The notes: generated by a model from the letters alone, not told the origin. DNA of 64,000 nucleotides from Jiella mangrovi (GCF_017815135.1 NZ_JAGJCF010000006.1:124001-188000); one strand, 5' to 3'. Positions 26,419 to 34,840 are shown, numbered from the stretch's first letter. Program-made: numbers and translations.

Positions 26419-27389
26419 GCTGGAAAGAGCGCTCAGAGGCCGCAGATGAAGCAGGCGAGGCGGGCCGGCGGCACGAAGAGGGCGTGGATCGCCAGGAGAG
26501 GGCTTTTAGGCCGAGGCAGGGCTGGCTGAGGCGGCTCGCGCTCATTGCGTTCTGCGGTGTCTACGGCCTCGCCCTGTCCGGCTGCGCGGCCGCGCTCAAC
26601 GCGGTCACGCCCTCCGGCGACTATCGCCTCGTCTCCAATCTCGCCTATGCGCCCGGCGACCGCCGCGTACTCGACCTCTATCTGCCAAAGACGATGACGG
26701 CGAAGACACCCGTCGTCGTCTTCATTCACGGTGGAAGCTGGGATTCCGGCTCCAAGGACATCTATCCCTTCGTCGGTCAGTCGCTGGCGAGCGCCGGCAT
26801 CATCACGGCGATCCCGAATTACCGGCTCTATCCCGAGGTGCGGTTTCCCGGCTTCGTGAAGGATGGTGCAAAGGCGTTCTCGGTCGTCGAGAGGCTTGCG
26901 CGCGACGGTCGCGAAGGCATTCCCGCAGGCCGACATCCGCTGTTCCTGATGGGGCATTCGGCCGGCGCGGAAATCGCCGGCCTGCTGGCAACGGACAAGC
27001 GCTATCTGGCCGCGGCCGGCTCGTCGATCGCGCATCTGTCCGGTTTCATCGGGCTGTCCGGGCCTTATGATTTCCTGCCGCTGACCGACGAGCGCTACAA
27101 GCGCATCTTTCCCGAGGCAACCAGGCAGGCCAGCCAGCCGGTCAATTTCGTCGACGGAGACGAGCCGCCGGCGCTGTTGATTACGGGGGCGGACGACACC
27201 ACGGTCGATCCGAAAAACACCCGGGCCCTTGCCGGCAGGCTGAAGGCGGCCGGTGTCCCCGTGAAGGAGACGATCTATCCCGGCATCGGCCATATCGGCA
27301 CGATCACCTCGTTCTCGACCGTCCTGCCGCTCGGAAATCGAAAGATCCGCGAGGAGGTGATCGGCTTCGTGCGAGACAGGTCGCGGTGA
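26415..27389 (+). CDS. Alpha/beta-hydrolase (carboxylesterase-like), probable lipoprotein
   Basis: A 324-residue frame. A hydrophobic segment ends LALSGCAA (about residues 52-59), a good lipobox for acylation of the Cys, so the esterase domain is probably periplasmic and membrane-anchored. The catalytic part shows VVVFIHGGSWDSGSKD (oxyanion HGG), the nucleophile elbow MGHSAGAEIAGLLA, and a likely Asp/His pair in ITGADDTTVDPKN and PGIGHIG. The GTG at 26415 overlaps zapA but leaves an unusually long 35-residue polar leader; a later non-ATG start is possible. Substrate unknown. Confidence 0.85.
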   Translation: MSWKERSEAADEAGEAGRRHEEGVDRQERAFRPRQGWLRRLALIAFCGVYGLALSGCAAALNAVTPSGDYRLVSNLAYAPGDRRVLDLYLPKTMTAKTPVVVFIHGGSWDSGSKDIYPFVGQSLASAGIITAIPNYRLYPEVRFPGFVKDGAKAFSVVERLARDGREGIPAGRHPLFLMGHSAGAEIAGLLATDKRYLAAAGSSIAHLSGFIGLSGPYDFLPLTDERYKRIFPEATRQASQPVNFVDGDEPPALLITGADDTTVDPKNTRALAGRLKAAGVPVKETIYPGIGHIGTITSFSTVLPLGNRKIREEVIGFVRDRSR

Positions 27390-27411
27390 GGCGGCGCCGA
27401 GCGGGCCGCCT

Positions 27412-27454
27412 CCTCGTCCTTCGAGGCTCGCTGCGCTCGCACCTCAGGATGAGG
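27412..27454. repeat. Palindromic repeat, family C, copy 1
   Basis: The sequence runs CCTCGTCCTTCGAGGCTCG, CTGCGCTCGCACCTCAGGAT, GAGG. It is the reverse complement of the copy at 27808-27850 (CCTCATCCTGAGGTGCGAGC...). Internal GGCTCGCTGCGCTCGCACC can fold. Further copies lie at 40658-40716 and 40741-40800. Confidence 0.75.
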
Positions 27455-27534
27455 GGGCTCTGGTTCGCAGCATCGTTGAAGCTGTCGGCCGCCCGCTGTG
27501 CCGCGACAGTGCGGGGGTGGGCGTGACACCGAAG

Positions 27535-27683
27535 CGTCGTCATCCCGCGCTCGAGCCGGGACTCGTTTCTCTGCCTTGCACGGATCGCTTCGATTCAGAT
27601 GAACCAATGAGATAGGGTTGCAACGGTTCGGCAGGGGAGAGGGTTTGGAATGGATCCCGGTGCAAGACCGGGATGACGACGCT
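27535..27683. repeat. Diverged family A-like palindromic element
   Basis: The left end is CGTCGTCATCCCGCGCTCGA (GCCGGGACTCG follows) and the right end is GGATCCCGGTGCAAGACCGG then GATGACGACG. The layout of outer GTCAT/ATGAC ends with inner CCCGG/CCGGG palindromes is the same as in the family A elements at 1537, 38162, 40934 and 41263, with different inner bases. Confidence 0.6.
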
Positions 27684-27807
27684 TTGATGGCTTCGCCCTT
27701 TCTGCCCCGTCGATGCCTCGCGGGAGTGATCCACCGGCGGCCCAGAAGCGGCATCCGCTCATGTCGAAACGGCAAAGAAGCTCGAAGCCGGTGTAACGTC
27801 TAAGTCG

Positions 27808-27850
27808 CCCTCATCCTGAGGTGCGAGCGTAGCGAGCCTCGAAGGGCGAG
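27808..27850. repeat. Palindromic repeat, family C, copy 2
   Basis: CCCTCATCCTGAGGTGCGAG, CGTAGCGAGCCTCGAAGGGC, GAG: nearly the exact reverse complement of the 27412-27454 copy. The pair forms an inverted repeat about 350 bp apart around a family A-like element. Confidence 0.75.
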
Positions 27851-27886
27851 GCGTTGCGCCGCCCTTCGAGCCAGCCATCATCGCCC

Positions 27887-28933
27887 TCAGGGCCGGATCA
27901 GCACCTTGCCCTTGTTGAGCCCGGACAGTGCGTCAGCAAGCTTCTCCTCCGCTTCGCCGAGCGGCAGAATGTCCGCGATGTCGGTCTTCCAGGCCCCCGA
28001 GACGAAACGCTCCTGCACGGTGGTGAACGCCTCTTTGCGCGCCTCCGGGGAAGCCTTCGCCATCCATTCCGTCAGCCAGAAGCCTTCGATCTTCTTCTTC
28101 ATGAAAACCATCTGGCCAAGATTGGGCAGGGTCGGCGACTTTGTCGAAAGCTTGCCGTAGATCACCCAGCGGGCGCCGGCCGGCATGGCCGCGAAAATGT
28201 CGGCGGAATGACCGTCGGCGACGGCGTCGAGCATCACCGTCGGCTGCACCTGACGCATCGCCATGACGAGCATCTCGTTAAAATCTTCGCGCTCGGTATT
28301 AAGTACGGTGCCGACGCCGAGGCCTTCGAGCGGCGAACGGTGTTCCTCCCGGCGCACCGTTGCGATGCATGCAAGGCCCATCTCCCTGGCGAGCGTCGCC
28401 ATCAGCTTGCCGAGCTGGCTGGCGCCGGCCGTCATGACGAAAGCCTTGCCGCCCGCCTCCTTGACGAGGTGGAGCATCGCGTAGGCGGTCATCGGATTGA
28501 CGATCAGCGCCGCGGCGTCCTCGTCGGCGAGCTTGGGATGGAGCGGCACGACCGCCTTGGCATCGGTCAGGGCGTATTCGGCCCACACGCCACTGCCGCC
28601 GCGCGAGGTCGAAACCGCGACCCGTTGGCCGATCAGCTTCTGGGCGCCCTCGTCGTCGCCGGCCGCAATCACCTCGCCCATCCCCTCGAAGCCCGCGGGA
28701 ACGCCCTTGCGCCGCGGCTGGCCATATTCGCCCTTGATATAGTGAAGATCCGACGGGTTGACGTTGCCGAGCCCGACCCTGACCAGCACCTCGGTGCCAG
28801 ACGGCCTCGGGACGTCGATCTCGGCGAGTTCGCACCAGTCGGCGAGGCTTTCGATCGTCGGGCCGTCCGAGGTTCCGGAAAAGCCGTCCTTCTTGAGGAT
28901 GAGTGCCTTCATGCGAGCTGGGATCTCGGCCAT
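27887..28933 (-). CDS. MDR-family zinc-independent alcohol dehydrogenase-like oxidoreductase
   Basis: A 348-residue medium-chain dehydrogenase/reductase. The GroES-like part has LVRVGLGNVNPSDLHYIKGEYG and PAGFEGMGEVIAAGDD; the cofactor domain has AFVMTAGASQLGKLMATLAREMG. I see no zinc-binding cysteine/histidine set, so it belongs with quinone-oxidoreductase or enoyl-reductase-like members that use NADPH. The ATG at 28933 follows AGGAAGGAA; a longer frame upstream is not supported. A second MDR gene lies 123 bp upstream on the same strand, and the two may be co-transcribed. Confidence 0.88.
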   Translation of the reverse strand: MAEIPARMKALILKKDGFSGTSDGPTIESLADWCELAEIDVPRPSGTEVLVRVGLGNVNPSDLHYIKGEYGQPRRKGVPAGFEGMGEVIAAGDDEGAQKLIGQRVAVSTSRGGSGVWAEYALTDAKAVVPLHPKLADEDAAALIVNPMTAYAMLHLVKEAGGKAFVMTAGASQLGKLMATLAREMGLACIATVRREEHRSPLEGLGVGTVLNTEREDFNEMLVMAMRQVQPTVMLDAVADGHSADIFAAMPAGARWVIYGKLSTKSPTLPNLGQMVFMKKKIEGFWLTEWMAKASPEARKEAFTTVQERFVSGAWKTDIADILPLGEAEEKLADALSGLNKGKVLIRP

Positions 28934-29056
28934 GGTCGTTCCTTCCTGATGATGTCGCGCCCGGCGGCGCGGCCCGGCCCTTTGGGTCGGGCGGATCGTT
29001 AGCCGGCCAACGCGGCGCGCCGACATCGGTTGCGCGACATCGCCGAACTTTTGCGC

Positions 29057-30025
29057 TCAGGGCAAAAGCACGATCTTGCCGAGCGTCTTGCGCTGATGCA
29101 TCCGTGTCAGGACGTCTGCGGCGTCCTGCAGCTTCGCCCGCTCGCTGATCTCGGGCGTGACGTCGCCCTTTGCCGCCCAGCCCATGAGCTCGGCCATGTT
29201 GGCGGCGAAGGCCTCCGGCTCCTTGGTCGTGAAGGCGCCCCAGAACACGCCGACACAGGCAAAGCCTTTGACCAGCGCAAGGTTCACCGCGAGCTTGGGG
29301 ATCGTGCCGGAGGCAAATCCGATCACAAGCAGCCGGCCGTTCCAGGCCATGGATCTTGCGACCGCCTCGAAGGCCTCGCCGCCGACCGGATCGAAGGCGA
29401 CGTCGATGCCCTTGCCGCCCGTCAGCCGCTTGATGTCGCCTCGCAGATCGTCGTAGCCGATCGCGTCATCGGCGCCCTTGGCGATCGCCAGCGCGCGCTT
29501 TTCCTCGCTGGAAGCGACGGCGATCACCCGAGCCCCCATGATCTTGCCGATCTCGATCGCCGCGATGCCGGTCGCGCCCGCCGCGCCGAGGATGAGCAGC
29601 GTCTCGCCGGGAGCCAGTGCCGCCCGCTGCTTCAGCGCATGGTGGGAGGTGCCATAGGCGCAGACGAGGGCGCAGCCGGTCTCGAAGGAGACATCTTCGG
29701 GAAGCGCCATCACGGCGCTCTGCGGTGCCAGCACCTTTTCGGCATAGGCGCCGTGCGGGAGCGAAACGACGACGCGGTCGCCGGGCTTGAAGCGGCTCAC
29801 GCCTGCGCCGACGGACAGGATCCGGCCGGCGGCCTCCATTCCCGGAATGAAGGGCAATTGCGGACGTGCCTGATAGAGCCCCTGGACGAGCAGGCCATCG
29901 GGATAGTTGACGCCGATCGCTTCGGCCGCGACGACGACGTCGGTTTCGCCGGCGGCCGGTTCGGGCTGCTCGCGATAAGCAAGCGCGCCGATCGATCCGA
30001 AGCTTTCACACAGGATGGCCTTCAC
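29057..30025 (-). CDS. NADPH:quinone oxidoreductase-like MDR protein
   Basis: A 322-residue MDR enzyme. It starts MKAILCESFGSIGALAYREQ and has AIGVNYPDGLLVQGLYQARP, the strongly conserved LPFIPGMEAAGRILSVG, the nucleotide-binding LLILGAAGATGIAAIEIGK and the FDPVGGEAFEAVARSMAWNG segment. This pattern is typical of quinone-oxidoreductase-like family members that often travel with acyl-CoA dehydrogenase genes. The acyl-CoA dehydrogenase and kinase cluster lies just beyond a 630-bp gap, so a link to that lipid pathway is plausible but unproven. Confidence 0.9.
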   Translation of the reverse strand: MKAILCESFGSIGALAYREQPEPAAGETDVVVAAEAIGVNYPDGLLVQGLYQARPQLPFIPGMEAAGRILSVGAGVSRFKPGDRVVVSLPHGAYAEKVLAPQSAVMALPEDVSFETGCALVCAYGTSHHALKQRAALAPGETLLILGAAGATGIAAIEIGKIMGARVIAVASSEEKRALAIAKGADDAIGYDDLRGDIKRLTGGKGIDVAFDPVGGEAFEAVARSMAWNGRLLVIGFASGTIPKLAVNLALVKGFACVGVFWGAFTTKEPEAFAANMAELMGWAAKGDVTPEISERAKLQDAADVLTRMHQRKTLGKIVLLP

Positions 30026-30657
30026 GGTACACGTTTCCTTATTGTTAATCGTTTATCTATGGCACAGTATCTCGCGCGACGTCTGGAACCAATATTTGCT
30101 TTTGTGCGTTCGGTCCGATCAGATGTTCTCATGATGAGTAGTCTAGTGAGCAATTTGAGGCCGATTTTGCAGCCGAATCCCGCTTCGTCATGGTTAATAA
30201 AAAGTAAATCATGGGCTCGCAATCTCGGTATTTCGGACGAGCTGGTCTCGTCGGAATTCTCCGTCTCGAAGGTGGTCCCGCAAATTATTGCGCCCGTCGC
30301 CGCAATAGCGTGCTTCTACAGTCTGCTGGAGAGCCTGTTCTATTCGAACCTCTGTCCGATCGTCTGCATGGGCGGCTTTGGATCTGTAAATGCCGATGAC
30401 GCCATTCTCTACCCGGTGACCATCATCAGTTTGAGTGTGACGCTCATCATTGCCGTCTGGGTCTTCGTTCGAGACGAGGCCGTCTAGGCGTCGGGGCTGA
30501 CATGCACGGGCCGCCTCCTGCGTCGGTCTTTCATGCGCTGCCCACATCGCACGGCCGTCCCGCTCCCTTCGCAGCCCGTACCTCTCCGCATCGCCTAAAA
30601 CGCATCGGTCGTTGCGATGTCGAGACAGGACGGTCCGGTCCCGGCCGAACCGTTCCG
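30026..30657. other. AT-richer intergenic region with one possible small gene
   Basis: About 630 bp between the quinone-oxidoreductase gene and the acyl-CoA dehydrogenase gene, both read leftward. The first 200 bp are clearly richer in A and T than their surroundings (TTATTGTTAATCG, GGTTAATAAAAAGTAAATC). The region should hold the promoter of the oxidoreductase gene. The only candidate gene is a rightward frame at 30059-30487, described separately. Confidence 0.5.
30059..30487 (+). CDS. Possible small membrane protein, unrecognised
   Basis: A 142-residue frame that I do not recognise. Its first half is polar with several Ser/Leu/Pro; the second half has two hydrophobic stretches typical of membrane helices: VVPQIIAPVAAIACFYSLLE (about residues 77-96) and YPVTIISLSVTLIIAVWVFV (about 119-138), ending RDEAV. 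The base composition of the 5' part is AT-richer than its neighbours, which suggests transfer or a remnant. There is no clear ribosome-binding site at the ATG, and an internal ATG pair near 30131 could also start it. It may be a decayed gene. Confidence 0.35.
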   Translation: MAQYLARRLEPIFAFVRSVRSDVLMMSSLVSNLRPILQPNPASSWLIKSKSWARNLGISDELVSSEFSVSKVVPQIIAPVAAIACFYSLLESLFYSNLCPIVCMGGFGSVNADDAILYPVTIISLSVTLIIAVWVFVRDEAV

Positions 30658-31875
30658 TCACAGATGTCGTCGAAGTTCCCATCGCGCGACTTGCCGGCGG
30701 TGGACGGCATCCGGGCCGTCGGCCAGCCGCAAGGTGCGCAGATGGGTCCACATGCGGGCCAGCGGCGTGTCCTGGGAGATGCCCGCGCCGCCATGCATCT
30801 GGATGGCCTGATCGACGACATCGAGCGCGACATTCGGTGCCACCACCTTGATCGCCGAAATCCAGGGCGCGGCGGCTTTCAGATCCCCCTGATCCATCAT
30901 CCAGGCCGCTTTCAGGCACAGGAGCCGCGCCATCTCGATATCCATCCGCGCCTTGGCGATGATGTCGTGGTTTTCACCGAGTTCTGAGAGCGGCTTGCCG
31001 AAGGCTTCGCGCGAAAGCGCCCGCTCGCACAGTAGCTCGAGGGCGCGCTCGGCCTGCCCGATGGCGCGCATGCAGTGGTGGATGCGTCCGGGCCCGAGCC
31101 GCCCCTGGGCGATTTCGAATCCGCGCCCCTCTCCAAGGATCATCGCCGATTTCGGCACGCGAACACCGGTGAACCGCAAATGCATGTGCCCGTGCGGCGC
31201 GTCGTCGTCGCCATAGACCTGCATCGCCCGCAAAACCTCGATCCCGGGCGTTTCGGCCGGCACGAGCAGCATCGAGTGGCGCCGATGCTTGGGCGCGTCG
31301 TCGTCGCCGCTGCGCACCATGACGATATAGAGGGCGCAGCGCGGATCGCCGGCGCCGGACGCCCACCATTTTTCGCCGTCGAGAACATAGTGGTCGCCGT
31401 CGGCGACGCAGCGCATCGCGATATTCGTCGCGTCGGACGAAGCGACATCAGGCTCGGTCATCAGATAGGCCGAGCGGATTTCCCCATCCAGAAGGCGGGG
31501 CAGCCACGGGTCTTTCTGCTCCTGTGTGCAGAAACGTTCGAGCACCTCCATGTTGCCGGTGTCCGGCGCCGAGCAGTTGAAGGTCTCGGCGCCGAGATGC
31601 GCCTTGCCCATTTCCTCGGCGAGATAGGCGTATTCGACCGTCGAAAGCCCATAGCCGCGCTCGGAGGAGGTGAGCCAGAAATTCCACAGATTGCGGCTCC
31701 TGGCCTTCGCCTTCAGCCCTTCGAGGATCTCGCGCTGGCGATCCGTATAGGCGAAGCGGCCCTGCTTCGGGACCTCGGCAAGGAACTCCTCGCTCGCCGG
31801 GGCGATCTCGTCGCGAACCATCTGGCGAACCGCCGCGTGGATCGGCTTCAAACGCTCCGAAAGCCCCAGATCCAT
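30658..31875 (-). CDS. Acyl-CoA dehydrogenase family protein (ACAD10/11-like)
   Basis: A 405-residue flavoprotein of the acyl-CoA dehydrogenase fold. Visible features include WNFWLTSSERGYGLSTVEYA, the FAD/substrate segment SAYLMTEPDVASSDATNI, DGEKWWASGAGDP, the R-x-x-FG-like ALSREAFGKPLSE and the C-terminal IQMHGGAGISQDTPLARMW. The long form with KWW-x-SGA and MHGGAGIS is typical of the subfamily that pairs with aminoglycoside-phosphotransferase-like kinases. An in-frame GTG overlaps the TetR stop, but ATG 31875, preceded by GAGGTGA, is the likelier start. It follows the TetR gene closely on the same strand. Confidence 0.92.
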   Translation of the reverse strand: MDLGLSERLKPIHAAVRQMVRDEIAPASEEFLAEVPKQGRFAYTDRQREILEGLKAKARSRNLWNFWLTSSERGYGLSTVEYAYLAEEMGKAHLGAETFNCSAPDTGNMEVLERFCTQEQKDPWLPRLLDGEIRSAYLMTEPDVASSDATNIAMRCVADGDHYVLDGEKWWASGAGDPRCALYIVMVRSGDDDAPKHRRHSMLLVPAETPGIEVLRAMQVYGDDDAPHGHMHLRFTGVRVPKSAMILGEGRGFEIAQGRLGPGRIHHCMRAIGQAERALELLCERALSREAFGKPLSELGENHDIIAKARMDIEMARLLCLKAAWMMDQGDLKAAAPWISAIKVVAPNVALDVVDQAIQMHGGAGISQDTPLARMWTHLRTLRLADGPDAVHRRQVARWELRRHL

Positions 31876-31880
31876 CGCCG

Positions 31881-32627
31881 TCACCTCGAAAACTCCGCCA
31901 TCAGCGTCGCGTCGGAGGCACCGGCCCCGCGAATGGCGAAATAGGCCAGCTGGCGCGCGATCAGATCGCGCTTTTCGGCAAGTTCTGAGAGGGTCTCGGG
32001 CGGCCAGTGCAGCGGCGCGTCGAGCGCGCCGATGAAGATCCGCCCGAGCATCCGCGTGTCGCGGCCGGCCGGCAGGTCGCGCTGATCTGCGGCGTCGTCG
32101 ATCAGGGCGGTGAAGATCGCGTCATAGGCCTGACGCCGCGCGGTGAGCGCGGCAACCGCACGCGCCTCCTCGTCGCTCCGGCCGCTCGATGCCGCAAAGG
32201 ACGTGACCTCGGCGAGCGTTCTATGGAGGGCGATCTCTCCGATCACCTGACCGGCGTGAAAGGCGGCGGCCTCGGTCAGCCGTGTGATCGCCGGTTCGCG
32301 CCGTCCGGCGATCTCGTCGAGGCGCGCCGTCAGCCGGTCGAGGCCGTCTTCGCAGACATCGGTGAGCAGCTCGCCCTTGGAGCGATAGCGGTGGTAGACG
32401 AGGCCCTTGGTGGCATCGAGGCGTTTGGCCACCTCGTCGATCGAGGCGGCGGCAAAGCCGCGTTCGGCGAAGATCTCAGCCGCGGCGATCAGGATGCGAC
32501 GGCGAAATTCCGTGTCCTCGCCGCCCCGGATCGCCGCGAAGTTCCGCTCCCGCCGCGGCGGTCTGCCGCGCGGCGCCGGATTTGCCGGCCGCCCTTTGTC
32601 CGGTGTCTGCCGCTTTCGCTCGGGCAT
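31881..32627 (-). CDS. TetR/AcrR-family transcriptional regulator
   Basis: A 248-residue regulator. After a basic, Pro/Arg-rich leader of about 40 residues comes the TetR DNA-binding domain: RRRILIAAAEIFAERGFAAA, SIDEVAKRLDATKGLVYHRY and RSKGELL. The C-terminal ligand domain has TLAEVTSFAASSGRSDEEA and a GRIFIGALDAP stretch resembling fatty-acid-type TetR members. The ATG at 32627 follows GGGAGGA. It is the first gene of the leftward TetR-acyl-CoA dehydrogenase unit and is divergent from the MaoC-kinase unit, so it probably represses both sides in response to an acyl-CoA. Confidence 0.92.
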   Translation of the reverse strand: MPERKRQTPDKGRPANPAPRGRPPRRERNFAAIRGGEDTEFRRRILIAAAEIFAERGFAAASIDEVAKRLDATKGLVYHRYRSKGELLTDVCEDGLDRLTARLDEIAGRREPAITRLTEAAAFHAGQVIGEIALHRTLAEVTSFAASSGRSDEEARAVAALTARRQAYDAIFTALIDDAADQRDLPAGRDTRMLGRIFIGALDAPLHWPPETLSELAEKRDLIARQLAYFAIRGAGASDATLMAEFSR

Positions 32628-32995
32628 GGCGAGATCCTCCCGGCCGCCGGAGGCTGGAAGCGCGCGGCCAGAGCGGATGGGACATACAAAATCGTATGGT
32701 GTCAATTCGCGATTGCGATCCCGTCTCATGCAAGCGCCCCGGCCGGCTGGCCCGCCGGGGATGAAGCCAAATTTGCGTGGGCTCTTCACGACGAGGGCAG
32801 AAGGCCGCTCGCAAGGCCTCCATGCGGCGAAGGGAAGAAGGGACATATCCCCGCAATATCGGCAGCACGAGCCACATCGCTCGCGGCGCCCTGTTCCTTT
32901 GTGGCCGCCCGGTCGCATATACCACCCACGAGATCCTGCCTTTTGAGGGGCAGTATCGACGAGATGACGGGACCCGAACCCTTCGGAGATTCATG

Positions 32996-33508
32996 ATGGC
33001 ACTCAATTCCGTGGCCGAGACGGAAGCGCTTTTGGGCGAGCGGATGGTGCCGCCTGCCGAATATCGCGCACTTCTCGACGGCGAGCCCCTGTTCTCGCCC
33101 TGGCTGACCGTCGATCAGACGATGATCGATCGTTTTGCGGTCGCCACCCACGATCACCAGTTCATCCATGTCGATCCGGAGCGCGCAAAGGCCGAAACGC
33201 CGTTCGGCGGAACCATCGCGCACGGCTTCCTGACGCTCTCGCTGCTCTCCACGCTCGCCTATGAGGCGATCCCCGGCGTCAGGGGCATGCGGATGGGCAT
33301 GAATTACGGCTTCGATAAGGTCCGCTTTCTCAATCCCGTCAAGGCGGGTGCGCGGGTGCGCGGACGCTTCCGGTTGATTTCGCTCGCCGAGCGTGCGGTC
33401 AGCCTGCAAAGCGGCTGGGACGCGGCGGTGGAGATCGAAGGCACGCTCAAACCGGCGCTGTCGGCTCACTGGATCACGCTGACGGTGATGACGCCGCCCG
33501 AAAGCTAG
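32996..33508 (+). CDS. MaoC-like (hotdog-fold) dehydratase
   Basis: A 170-residue hotdog-fold protein. The hydratase motif is FAVATHDHQFIHVDPERA, where the Asp/His pair in THDHQFIHVD is the catalytic dyad of R-specific enoyl-CoA hydratases, followed by PFGGTIAHGFLTLSLL. It would add or remove water on an acyl-CoA. Two adjacent ATGs (32993, 32996) are present; CGGAG has better spacing to the second. It lies 87 bp before the kinase gene and is divergent from the TetR gene. Confidence 0.92.
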   Translation: MALNSVAETEALLGERMVPPAEYRALLDGEPLFSPWLTVDQTMIDRFAVATHDHQFIHVDPERAKAETPFGGTIAHGFLTLSLLSTLAYEAIPGVRGMRMGMNYGFDKVRFLNPVKAGARVRGRFRLISLAERAVSLQSGWDAAVEIEGTLKPALSAHWITLTVMTPPES

Positions 33509-33595
33509 CACCGCATGGCCTGAGAGGGACGGAATCGGAAACCTCAAACGGGCGGCGAACCCGCGCAGGCAAGAGTTTCGCAAGGAGGCCGGGAC

Positions 33596-34636
33596 ATGAC
33601 CGATGGCGAGGACAAAACGCTCGACCAGGAGGCGCTCGCCGCCTATCTCGGAGGCGCGGTCGAGGGATTTGCGGGGCTCGAACGGGTCGTCAAGTTTCAG
33701 TCCGGCCAGTCCAACCCGACCTACCGCCTCGATGCACAGAGCGGAACTTATGTCCTGAGGGCCAAGCCCCCCGGCAAGCTGCTCGCCTCGGCTCACCAGG
33801 TCGAGCGCGAATTCCGGGTGATGCAGGCGCTTTCCAGGACCAGGGTCCCCGTCCCGCAGATGCTGCATCTCGCCAGCGAGACCGACTCGCCGATCAAGCG
33901 CGCTTTCTTCGTCATGGAGCATGTCGAGGGCCGGATCTTCTGGGACCCGAGCCTGCCAGAGATTGAGGATCCGGGCGAGCGCGGCGCGATCTACGATTCC
34001 ATGAATGCGACGCTTGCGGCCATTCACGACGTCGATATCGAAGCCGCGGGGCTTTCGGATTTCGGACGCCCGGGAAACTATTTCGCCCGTCAGCTCTCGC
34101 GCTGGTCTGACCAGTGGCGCCAGTCGAAGATCGACGAGATCCCGGACATGGACCGGCTGATCGAGTGGCTGGAGGACAATCTTCCCCCCGATGACGGCGT
34201 CATCACCCTCGTGCACGGGGACTACCGGCTCGACAATCTCATCGTCTCGCGTGAGCGACCCGAGGTCATTGCCGTCATCGACTGGGAGCTTTCGACCCTC
34301 GGTCACCCGCTCGCCGATCTCGCCTATCAATGCATGCAGCTGCGCCTGCCCAATCTCGGCGCCTTCAAGGGGCTCGGCAGCGTCGATCGCGCCGAACGGG
34401 GCCTGCCGACCGAGGCGCAGTATGTCTCGCACTATTGCGACAGGCGCGGACTGGACGAGATCGAGACGTGGAATTTCCATCTCGCCTTCGCGTTTTTCCG
34501 TCTCGCCGCGATCCTGCAGGGCGTTTTCAAACGCTATGCCGACGGCAATGCGTCCAATCCCGAGCAGGCGCAGGTCTATGGCCGCAACGTGCCGGTGCTG
34601 GCACGGCTTGCGATCGAGGTCATCGAAGACGGCTGA
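33596..34636 (+). CDS. APH-family phosphotransferase (ACAD10/11-type hydroxyacyl-CoA kinase-like)
   Basis: A 346-residue kinase-fold protein. The N-lobe has VVKFQSGQSNPTYRL and the lysine in YVLRAKPPGKLL; the catalytic loop is HGDYRLDN (207-214, D209), the metal-binding site is VIDWELSTLGHP (D229), then LADLAYQCMQLR. This exact subtype occurs as the N-terminal domain of mammalian ACAD10/ACAD11 and as bacterial LvaA-like enzymes that phosphorylate 4-hydroxyacyl-CoA. It is therefore unlikely to be an antibiotic-resistance enzyme. The ATG follows AAGGAGG. An acyl-CoA dehydrogenase gene sits in the same cluster on the other side of the TetR/MaoC pair. Confidence 0.92.
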   Translation: MTDGEDKTLDQEALAAYLGGAVEGFAGLERVVKFQSGQSNPTYRLDAQSGTYVLRAKPPGKLLASAHQVEREFRVMQALSRTRVPVPQMLHLASETDSPIKRAFFVMEHVEGRIFWDPSLPEIEDPGERGAIYDSMNATLAAIHDVDIEAAGLSDFGRPGNYFARQLSRWSDQWRQSKIDEIPDMDRLIEWLEDNLPPDDGVITLVHGDYRLDNLIVSRERPEVIAVIDWELSTLGHPLADLAYQCMQLRLPNLGAFKGLGSVDRAERGLPTEAQYVSHYCDRRGLDEIETWNFHLAFAFFRLAAILQGVFKRYADGNASNPEQAQVYGRNVPVLARLAIEVIEDG

Positions 34637-34672
34637 GCCCATGGCGGCGTCTTCGCGAAGCAGCGGCGATGC

Positions 34673-34687
34673 GCACATTTTTTGTGC
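34673..34687. promoter_or_regulatory. Putative NtrC-binding dyad upstream of urtA
   Basis: GCAC, seven bases (ATTTTTT), GTGC: this matches the half-site spacing of the NtrC consensus TGCAC-C-N5-G-GTGCA (GCAC-N7-GTGC). It lies about 170 bp upstream of the sigma-54 promoter, a normal distance for an enhancer. It could instead be a weak hairpin after the kinase gene. Confidence 0.5.
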
Positions 34688-34840
34688 GATGGGCTCCATT
34701 TTGCCTGCTCAGTAGACACTCAGTGCGATCTCCTTAGCGGTATCCGATGCCTTGCGGACAGGTTGCGCGCGGCGCGAACCACGCTCTGCGCTTGGCTGTA
34801 AGGCGGCGCCGGCACGTGCGGTCTTCCCTCAAGTCACGTC

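Larger units (their letters stand above)
27390..27886. other. Convergent intergenic region filled with palindromic repeats
   Basis: No gene is evident between the hydrolase and the convergent MDR gene. The region holds two inverted copies of a CCTCATCCTGAGGTGCG-type palindrome (27412-27454 and 27808-27850) flanking a diverged family A element (27535-27683). These are non-coding repeats; open frames across them are compositional accidents. Confidence 0.7.

Noticed and set aside
26418-26600. 6S RNA gene after zapA
   Set aside because: The next frame overlaps the zapA stop, there is no free spacer, and I see no closing stem or central bubble sequence.
33596-34636. Aminoglycoside resistance gene
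   Set aside because: The fold is APH-like, but the motifs (DWELSTLGHPLADLAY) and neighbours match the acyl-CoA-linked ACAD10/11 kinase subtype.
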